Shown piece by piece: positions 1 to 5,051 of a DNA stretch of 5,051 nucleotides. The notes beneath the pieces were generated by a model. That model saw nothing but the letters and a program-made list of their open reading frames with translations. It was not told the DNA's origin and ran no database searches. The first letter of the stretch is position 1. Each line of letters starts with the position of its first letter. The translations under genes and the position numbers were made by a program. The DNA comes from an uncultured Clostridia bacterium (GTDB lineage: Bacteria; Bacillota; Clostridia; TANB77; CAG-508), in contig CALXVF010000094.1 in assembly GCA_944391895.1 (NCBI GenBank), positions 1 through 5,051 on the forward strand, written 5' to 3'.

Positions 1-937
1 AATAATTGCAAAGTACTGACTCTAATCCAATATTTATATCTACTTCACCAGATTTTGAAAGTGCATCTATATTTATTAATTCTTCTAGTAATTTTCTAAG
101 CTCATCTTTTTGGAAATATTTTGCTTGCGTACTATATTTACCCACTAAAAAAGATTGATTAGGTTTTAGATTTAAACTTTGTGCTATATTCTTATTTTCT
201 TCTACTGCCAATTTTATAATATATAATTTTTTGAAGTGATTATATAGCATTACAAGTATTCTTTGAATTGGTTCTTTTGCATATATTAAATTGTTTAAAA
301 CCTCAAGTGCATTTTTTATATTTTTCTTTCCTAAATTATCTGTCAAGTCAAATATTATGCTTTCTGATTTTTTTATGCTTAGACTATCAATATCTTCCTT
401 TTTAATTTCTCCGCCTTTTTCAGCATATTCAATAAGTTTTCTAATTTCATTAATTATGTCACTCATATTTGTTCCAACACATTCAAGAAAATACTGAGCC
501 ACATTTTCCTTTATTTCCACTCCATAACTATTTGCAATTTGTTTTACTTTTTTAATAAGCATTGGTACTGTTTGCTCTTTGAATTCTTCTACTTTTCCTT
601 TTGCATTTATTACATTATATAGTCCATTCTTATCTACTTCTTTTTCAATAAATACAAGTTCTACATCTTGCAAATTGTCTATATTATCTTTTAGGTATTC
701 TGCAATTTTATCAGAAAGCGAATCTTTCTTTTTGAAAAGCCCTGTATCTTTTGCAATTATTAACTTCTTTTCAAAGCCAAATGCAGGAGTTTCTATATCT
801 GATATTATATTTCCCTTATTTGACTCATCTATTTGCACATAGTTAATTCCTAATTGCAATGTTCCAAAAGATTTTTTTATTTTCTTTACATATTCATTTC
901 TTAAATATTCATCTTCTCCAAATAATAAGTATACCAT
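1..937 (-). CDS. holA: DNA polymerase III subunit delta (HolA), C-terminus cut by window edge
   Basis: HolA is the delta subunit of the clamp loader: it opens the beta sliding clamp so that the clamp can be placed on primed DNA. I translated 312 residues from the ATG at 937..935 to the window edge without a stop. The start MVYLLFGEDEYLRNEYVKKI is the typical opening of the delta AAA+-like domain (about residues 1-140), with no true P-loop, as is usual for the family. A middle helical domain follows (about 140-190). Then comes the collar domain, marked by IIFDLTDNLGKKN (194-206), EPIQRILVMLYNHFKKL (222-238) and the closing KSGEVDINIGLESVL (295-309). Full-length homologues have about 330-350 residues and normally end shortly after this last motif, so only a few codons should be missing. 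AGGAG four bases upstream supports the start. The gene follows ruvC by nine bases and is probably cotranscribed with it. Confidence 0.93.
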   Translation of the reverse strand, partial: MVYLLFGEDEYLRNEYVKKIKKSFGTLQLGINYVQIDESNKGNIISDIETPAFGFEKKLIIAKDTGLFKKKDSLSDKIAEYLKDNIDNLQDVELVFIEKEVDKNGLYNVINAKGKVEEFKEQTVPMLIKKVKQIANSYGVEIKENVAQYFLECVGTNMSDIINEIRKLIEYAEKGGEIKKEDIDSLSIKKSESIIFDLTDNLGKKNIKNALEVLNNLIYAKEPIQRILVMLYNHFKKLYIIKLAVEENKNIAQSLNLKPNQSFLVGKYSTQAKYFQKDELRKLLEELINIDALSKSGEVDINIGLESVLCNY

Positions 938-941
938 TTTT

Positions 942-946
942 CTCCT
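942..946 (-). promoter_or_regulatory. Ribosome binding site of holA, abutting the ruvC stop
   Basis: On the minus strand AGGAG lies four bases before the holA ATG. It follows directly after the TAG stop of ruvC (949..947), giving TAGAGGAG. Ribosomes ending ruvC would therefore stop on the holA initiation site, which suggests coupled translation. The site fixes the holA start at 937. Confidence 0.8.
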
Positions 947-1432
947 CTATAAACATTTTGAAAATCTATTTGAATGTGCAAAACAAATTGCTGCTGCCAT
1001 GCTATCTGTTGTATCATCTAGTTTTGGTAATTTGTCTACTTTCAAAATGGATTTTACCATTTTTTGAACTTGAAGTTTATCTGCTCTTCCATATCCTGTT
1101 ACAGCTTGTTTTATTTGAAGAGGTGTATATTCATATATTGGCACATTCTTTTTTCTTGCTACTACTAATATAATTCCCCTTGCTTGTGCAACATTGATGG
1201 CAGTTGTTGTATTTGTATTGAAAAATAATTCTTCTATAGATATAACTTCTGGTTTATATGTATCAATAATTACCTCTAAATCGTCATATATTTTTACTAA
1301 TCTATCTGGAAACGATTCTCCTGCTTTTGTGAGAATCGCTCCTGAATTAATTAGTGAGAAATGATTTCCCTTATATTCTATTATGCTATATCCAGTTATT
1401 GCAAATCCTGGGTCTATTCCTAATATTCTCAT
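947..1432 (-). CDS. ruvC: Crossover junction endodeoxyribonuclease RuvC
   Basis: RuvC resolves Holliday junctions: as a dimer it makes paired, Mg2+-dependent nicks in the four-way junction, normally together with the RuvAB branch-migration motor. The 161-residue protein has the RNase H-like fold of the family and a normal length (E. coli 173). All four catalytic acids are in place: D7 in MRILGIDPGF, E67 in ISIEELFF, and D140 and D143 in LDDTTDSMAAAICFAH. F70 in the EELFF segment matches the conserved aromatic that stacks at the junction. The QARGIIL (83-89) and QIKQAVTGYG (106-115) segments are also typical. The start overlaps the stop of the debranching enzyme (ATGA), with AGAGG seven bases upstream, and holA follows nine bases after the stop. 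No ruvA or ruvB follows, although many bacteria have them there; they may lie elsewhere in the genome. Confidence 0.97.
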   Translation of the reverse strand: MRILGIDPGFAITGYSIIEYKGNHFSLINSGAILTKAGESFPDRLVKIYDDLEVIIDTYKPEVISIEELFFNTNTTTAINVAQARGIILVVARKKNVPIYEYTPLQIKQAVTGYGRADKLQVQKMVKSILKVDKLPKLDDTTDSMAAAICFAHSNRFSKCL

Positions 1433-3462
1433 TTTATATCCTCTTGTTTATCTAGTAAAATTCTAAATACTTCTGCAACACTCCAAGCTTGAGCAAAAGC
1501 TCCTTTTCCTTTGGTAGGTAATACAGAATCGTAAATTTCACTTATACTTCCAATTGTATTTCCTTGTTCTAATTCTTTAGTAAATGTATTTGCTACATTT
1601 AATTTAAATTGTGTTAATGTACTTTTTAATCTAGCTTTGCTTTGTTCATTTTTCTCGGCTTTTATCATATTTTTTAAAGCATCATAGTATTGACCTAAAA
1701 GCCATGGCCAAGTTACTCCTTGATGATATTTACTATCTCTTTCTTCTGGTGAACCTGAATAAATTGGTTCAAATCCTTTTTCTCCTGCTGCTAATGTTTG
1801 AAGTCCATATCTGTTAAGAAGTCTTTGTGTTATTGTAACAAATATGGTTTTAGCCATATCCTTATCACAATCTAACACTGGATGAGATGTACTAATTGCA
1901 AATATTTGATTTGGTCTTACTTTATCATCACCAAGCACATCGTATAAACATTTTTTATATGGATTATAAAATCTTTTTACAAAAGATCTTTGACAATTTT
2001 TTGCTAGCATTCCATATTCATATTGTCTACCTATTTTCATGAATTTCTTTGATAGGTCTTGCATTATTCTTAATGCATTATACCATAGTGCATTAATTTC
2101 TACTGCTTTACCATTTCTAGGCGTTACTGGTACTCCATTAACTTTTGCATCCATCCATGTATTTTGAGTATCCATTGTACCTGATGAAATAAGGTATGTT
2201 CTATCATCAAATCTTATATTATTTCCATCAATATTTGTATCATCCAAATAGTTATCTATGATTTTTATCATTATTTTATATAATTTTTCTTTTACAAATT
2301 CATAATCATTGGTATAATCCAAATATTTTCGAACTTGCTCAAAGAATAGAAGTGATGCATCTGCTGAATTGTACAATGCATGTCCATCATATTCATCAAA
2401 ACCATTTGGTACTATTCCTTGCTTAACATTGTTAGCATAAGTTAGTAGTACTTCTCTAGCAATGTCAAATCTTTTTGAAATTAGTAATAACCCTTCGAAA
2501 GCAATTAAACTATCTCTTCCCCAGTCTAAAAACCAAGGATATCCAGCTATTATTGTATGAAGATTCATACTTGGTCTATTTACTATAAAATTGTCTGAAG
2601 CTATAATATATTTTTTTACTAAATCTATATAGCTTTGTCTTTCTTCTTCATTTTTAGGTAAATTCTTTTCTTCTAATAACCTTGATGCTTCTATTTGTTC
2701 ATTAATTCTTTTAGTCTCATTTTCAATTATTTTTGAACCACTTAATCTAGCCAGTTCATCTAGTTCATTTCCATATTCTCCTGAAAGTGAGCAAAGAAAT
2801 GTAATTTCTTTGTCTTCATTTGGCTTTATATCAACCTCAAAGGTACCTGGAACTGCATGATTTTCTTCAGCATGAAAACCTCTTTCTTCTTCTTTTGCAT
2901 AGTACATAGAATAAAATATATCGTCATGATGTTCTTGATATTTACTGCCATAAACACATATATTTATTTTTCCTTTATCCTTGCCAAAGTCTAATTCTAC
3001 TCTATCTCTATTTATTTTTTGAGTGTATTTAAATTTTAGTTCCTTCGTTTCAGCATGAAAATCTCTAAAATTTACTATTGGAGTAAGTAACAATTTGGCT
3101 TTTGCTTTTTGGTTAACTATTCTATATACTACTGCAACTGTGTTTTTTCTGTATAACATACAAACAGATTTTTCAATTATCACATCTTGTACTTTATATG
3201 TATATACTGGTATTATTGTTTTTTCAAAACTTGTAATGTATTTGTATCCATCTGACATTTTTCCTTTACACTCATTAGTGTATAAGTCATATTTTTTGTC
3301 GTCGATGATAATACTTTCATCTACTTTTGATAAAATCAATTTTCTTAGTCCAGGAGGATTTAATGGAGCTATTAGTAATCCATGATATCTCCTTGCATTA
3401 AATCCAATATCTGTTGAAGCAGCGAATCCACCTATTCCATTAGTTATTACCCATTCTCTCAT
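1429..3462 (-). CDS. Bacterial glycogen debranching enzyme (amylo-alpha-1,6-glucosidase, GH133 type)
   Basis: This enzyme family hydrolyses alpha-1,6 branch points of glycogen or related alpha-glucans in the cytoplasm; no signal peptide is seen. Two domains are clear. The N-terminal GDE_N-type beta-sandwich domain (about residues 1-240) opens with REWVITNGIGGF (2-13) and has ARRYHGLLIA (23-32). The C-terminal (alpha/alpha)6-barrel GDE_C domain (about 280-672) contains AGYPWFLDWGRDSLIA (306-321), TWMDAKVNGVPVTPRNGKAV (435-454), HQGVTWPWLLG (580-590) and AQAWSVAEVFRILL (657-670). D317 of the WGRD motif is the likely general acid, and E642 in SISEIYD is a candidate base; both are by analogy with eukaryotic debranching enzymes. 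At 677 residues it is complete. The ATG is the first possible start, because the frame has a TAA at 3495..3493 and no other start codon in between. It begins almost at the REW motif, so the N-terminus is short for the family. Residues about 230-280 are rich in Glu and Lys and probably form the helical linker. The exact substrate cannot be read from the sequence. Confidence 0.94.
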   Translation of the reverse strand: MREWVITNGIGGFAASTDIGFNARRYHGLLIAPLNPPGLRKLILSKVDESIIIDDKKYDLYTNECKGKMSDGYKYITSFEKTIIPVYTYKVQDVIIEKSVCMLYRKNTVAVVYRIVNQKAKAKLLLTPIVNFRDFHAETKELKFKYTQKINRDRVELDFGKDKGKINICVYGSKYQEHHDDIFYSMYYAKEEERGFHAEENHAVPGTFEVDIKPNEDKEITFLCSLSGEYGNELDELARLSGSKIIENETKRINEQIEASRLLEEKNLPKNEEERQSYIDLVKKYIIASDNFIVNRPSMNLHTIIAGYPWFLDWGRDSLIAFEGLLLISKRFDIAREVLLTYANNVKQGIVPNGFDEYDGHALYNSADASLLFFEQVRKYLDYTNDYEFVKEKLYKIMIKIIDNYLDDTNIDGNNIRFDDRTYLISSGTMDTQNTWMDAKVNGVPVTPRNGKAVEINALWYNALRIMQDLSKKFMKIGRQYEYGMLAKNCQRSFVKRFYNPYKKCLYDVLGDDKVRPNQIFAISTSHPVLDCDKDMAKTIFVTITQRLLNRYGLQTLAAGEKGFEPIYSGSPEERDSKYHQGVTWPWLLGQYYDALKNMIKAEKNEQSKARLKSTLTQFKLNVANTFTKELEQGNTIGSISEIYDSVLPTKGKGAFAQAWSVAEVFRILLDKQEDIK
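1440..1444 (-). promoter_or_regulatory. Ribosome binding site of ruvC inside the debranching enzyme gene
   Basis: AGAGG on the minus strand, seven bases before the ruvC ATG, lies within the last codons of the upstream debranching enzyme. Together with the four-base ATGA overlap of stop and start (1432..1429), it indicates that ruvC is translated by reinitiation or coupling after the upstream gene. Confidence 0.7.
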
Positions 3463-3469
3463 TTGTTTA

Positions 3470-3475
3470 CTTCCT
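3470..3475 (-). promoter_or_regulatory. Ribosome binding site of the debranching enzyme gene
   Basis: AGGAAG on the minus strand lies seven bases before the ATG at 3462, at the end of a purine-rich run. It lies in the 36-base gap after the yvcK stop (TAG, 3501..3499). That gap has no hairpin with a T-run and no recognisable -35/-10 pair, so transcription probably reads through from yvcK. Confidence 0.6.
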
Positions 3476-3498
3476 TTCCTTTTTCTTGAGTTTTAATG

Positions 3499-5025
3499 CT
3501 ATTTTTTCCTTTTATTGCCCTTTTCAATATTTTCAATCATTTTTCTTCTTGCGGCGGTGTTCTTATCACTATCTTTTATTGACTCTATTCTATCTTTGTA
3601 TTTAGTATTAAACTTGCTCTTTGAAGTTTCTGGTCTTCTTTCAAAAGGTTTTTTTCCAGATTTTTGGAATTTCTTTTCCTTCTTTTCTCTTTTCTTAATT
3701 TCACGCTTTGTTTCTTTTAATCTTGAATTTAAAAGCATATACTTACTATCATTTTGCATATCTTCAAATTTTAATTCATCACAAATTAATTGTATTATTG
3801 TAGAAGCTATTACATCTGAATCATGTCTTATTGAATCTCCTTCTACTTTTGAAAGATTTCTTTGTATTAATTTGACACCCATTTCTTTCGCTTTTTGTAT
3901 GTCTGGTAGTACAATGTCTGAACCTTTGAAATTATATTTTTTAATGAATTCTGGTACAATTTCACCAGTATCATAAATGCAGTAATCAATAACTCCTTCT
4001 CCAACATATTCGTTGATTGTTCTAATATGGTCAGATAAAGTATATTCATCCGTTTGTCCTAGTTCTGTCATTATGTTACTTACATATATTTTAATTCCGT
4101 TGCATTCTTTTATTGCTTTAGCAATACCTCTAACCAATAAGTTAGGAATAACATTTGTATACAAGCTTCCTGGTCCAATTATTATGGCATCTGCTTCTTT
4201 TATTGCTTCTATAACCCCTGGTGCTGGAGTGCAATTAGTTGGATTTATGTAAATTCTATTTATCTTTGTAGCTGTTTCACTGACATATTCAGGTATTTTA
4301 TCTCTATTTTCTATTACTGTTCCATCATCTAATTCAGCACATATTTTAATTTCTTCAAGTGTTACTGGTAAAACTTTTCCTGTAATATTCAATACTTCTT
4401 TTGAATTTTCAATAGATTCTGTAAAGTTTCTATGTATGTTGTTCATTGCAAGAAAGTATATATCTCCAAATGTTAAGTCCTTTAGTTGCCCTGATTTAAA
4501 TTGTGTATTTAAAAGGCTTTCCATTTCTCCCTCATTATATGATAAAGCAACTAAACTTTCTCTTATATCACTTAAAGGTAGAACTTGAAGCGCTTTTCTT
4601 GAATCTGTAGGCGTTTTTCCATAGTCTGAAACAGTTACTATAGCAGTTATGTTATCTGTATAATTTTTAAGCCCACGAAGTACTGTATTAAGTCCACTAC
4701 CTCCTCCTATTACAACTATTTTAGGTCCTTGATTATATACTTTTTTGTTGAATATTAATGTATTTACATTTTGAGTTTCTTTTCTTGTATCACTTTCTTC
4801 TACAAGTAGTTCCAATGTTCTTTTTTGCATGAACACAAACCCTATAATTATCGTAGTAAATCCTATAACAAACGAACCTACAATCTTTAATATTTCAATC
4901 GCGCCTAATGTATCAAAATATAGTAGTGTAGATATTCCATAACCGACTAAAATAATTCCTACTAATATTAGAAATATCCATCTTTTCATTTTTGCCTTTG
5001 AAGTAAACCATTTAAAAAATCCCAT
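3499..5025 (-). CDS. yvcK: Membrane-anchored YvcK/CofD-like protein with basic C-terminal tail
   Basis: YvcK proteins share the CofD fold. In Bacillus subtilis YvcK binds UDP-GlcNAc and is needed for growth on gluconeogenic carbon sources and for normal cell-wall synthesis. This 508-residue protein has four parts. Two hydrophobic helices (about 16-36 and 43-66) follow a basic start. A linker spans about 67-98. The core (about 101-420) contains KIVVIGGGSGLNTVLRGLK (102-120), IIIGPGSLYTNVIPNLLV (281-298), IYVSNIMTELGQTDEYTLSD (313-332) and DSIRHDSD (397-404). A Lys/Arg-rich tail (about 436-508) ends the protein. The B. subtilis form has about 317 residues, so anchor and tail are additions. Within the core, the loop that reads ADDGGSSG in B. 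subtilis is SDYGKTPTDSR here (133-143), and the HSLGN motif is replaced by LTFGD (184-188). Family membership is certain. Whether it keeps UDP-GlcNAc binding is open. The usual neighbours rapZ and whiA are not visible; downstream lies the debranching enzyme. GGAGG lies 12 bases upstream of this ATG; Met13 is an alternative start. Confidence 0.93.
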   Translation of the reverse strand: MGFFKWFTSKAKMKRWIFLILVGIILVGYGISTLLYFDTLGAIEILKIVGSFVIGFTTIIIGFVFMQKRTLELLVEESDTRKETQNVNTLIFNKKVYNQGPKIVVIGGGSGLNTVLRGLKNYTDNITAIVTVSDYGKTPTDSRKALQVLPLSDIRESLVALSYNEGEMESLLNTQFKSGQLKDLTFGDIYFLAMNNIHRNFTESIENSKEVLNITGKVLPVTLEEIKICAELDDGTVIENRDKIPEYVSETATKINRIYINPTNCTPAPGVIEAIKEADAIIIGPGSLYTNVIPNLLVRGIAKAIKECNGIKIYVSNIMTELGQTDEYTLSDHIRTINEYVGEGVIDYCIYDTGEIVPEFIKKYNFKGSDIVLPDIQKAKEMGVKLIQRNLSKVEGDSIRHDSDVIASTIIQLICDELKFEDMQNDSKYMLLNSRLKETKREIKKREKKEKKFQKSGKKPFERRPETSKSKFNTKYKDRIESIKDSDKNTAARRKMIENIEKGNKRKK

Positions 5026-5037
5026 AATTTGTTTTTT

Positions 5038-5042
5038 CCTCC
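5038..5042 (-). promoter_or_regulatory. Ribosome binding site of yvcK, with long spacing
   Basis: A GGAGG core on the minus strand lies 12 bases before the ATG at 5025, longer than the usual 5-9. An ATG at 5044..5042 overlaps this motif but is out of frame with yvcK and meets a TAA after ten codons, so it is not the yvcK start. The in-frame Met13 (4989..4987) has AAAGG five bases upstream and is the alternative; it would keep both membrane helices but lose the first 12 residues. Confidence 0.6.
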
Positions 5043-5051
5043 ATAAAATTA

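Larger units (their letters stand above)
1..5025 (-). other. Probable single transcription unit: yvcK, debranching enzyme, ruvC, holA
   Basis: All four genes share one strand. The junctions are 36 bases, a four-base overlap and nine bases. No rho-independent terminator is visible at any junction, and no convincing promoter lies in the only gap large enough to inspect (3463-3498). The promoter must lie beyond the right edge or inside an upstream gene. The last three bases of the window read TAA on the minus strand (5051..5049) and could be the stop of an upstream gene, but its frame cannot be tested here. Confidence 0.7.

Noticed and set aside
291..842. Two plus-strand open frames of 68 and 87 codons.
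   Set aside because: They lie antisense to holA, with Ser/Phe-rich composition expected from the complement of Lys/Glu-rich coding sequence.
859..1173. Plus-strand open frame of 104 codons opposite the start of holA and most of ruvC.
   Set aside because: It lies antisense to two clearly recognised genes, has a low-complexity Leu/Phe/Ile composition and no family likeness.
3463..3498. A possible terminator or promoter between yvcK and the debranching enzyme gene.
   Set aside because: The 36 bases are purine-rich with no stem-loop plus T-run and no -35/-10 pair.
3641..3657. A slippery A AAA AAA heptamer in the yvcK tail (3655..3649); a -1 shift would reach TGA at 3643..3641 and cut the tail at about residue 461.
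   Set aside because: The same phased A7 run occurs twice in holA, no strong downstream stem is visible, and such runs are common in AT-rich genes.
3515..3976. Plus-strand open frame of 153 codons, rich in Phe, Ser and Leu, that looks membrane-like.
   Set aside because: It is the complement of the Lys/Glu-rich end of yvcK; antisense AAG and GAA codons give Leu and Phe, so the hydrophobic look is an artefact.
3867..4049. A 60-codon minus-strand frame within yvcK.
   Set aside because: It is wholly inside yvcK in another frame, and the yvcK frame there encodes conserved core residues.

Overview
The window is AT-rich (about 28-30% GC by eye) and holds four genes on the minus strand. They read from right to left and are packed almost without gaps. 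The genes are a cofD-like yvcK gene with a membrane anchor (5025 to 3499), a GH133-type amylo-alpha-1,6-glucosidase (3462 to 1429), ruvC (1432 to 947) and holA (937 running off the left edge). The low GC, the preference for AGA and ATA codons, the strong AGGAG/GGAGG ribosome binding sites and the YvcK family point to a low-GC Gram-positive bacterium. I infer a Clostridia-like lineage, possibly an uncultured gut type; species cannot be read from this window.

Layout in the direction of transcription: 26 bases of leader lie at the right edge, with a GGAGG at 5042..5038. Next comes yvcK (508 aa), with two N-terminal membrane helices, a YvcK/CofD core and a lysine-rich tail. A 36-base gap follows, then the debranching enzyme (677 aa). 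Its TGA overlaps the ATG of ruvC (ATGA, 1432..1429). RuvC (161 aa) has all four catalytic acidic residues, and its TAG runs directly into the AGGAG of holA. HolA (DNA polymerase III delta) is visible for 312 residues and lacks only its extreme C-terminus. No terminator or convincing internal promoter lies between the genes, so one transcription unit is likely, with its promoter beyond the right edge. No gene-free stretch exceeds 36 bases, and I see no RNA gene, mobile element or CRISPR array.

Functionally the unit joins carbon and cell-envelope control (YvcK), glycogen or alpha-glucan breakdown (debrancher) and DNA maintenance (RuvC, HolA). The parts are familiar families. The least ordinary item is the YvcK protein: the glycine/serine-rich DDGGSSG-type loop and the HSLGN-type motif of the B. 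subtilis protein are replaced, and the core sits between a membrane anchor and a basic tail. The gene order also departs from the usual rapZ-yvcK-whiA and ruvC-ruvA-ruvB sets. I did not find a wholly new system.
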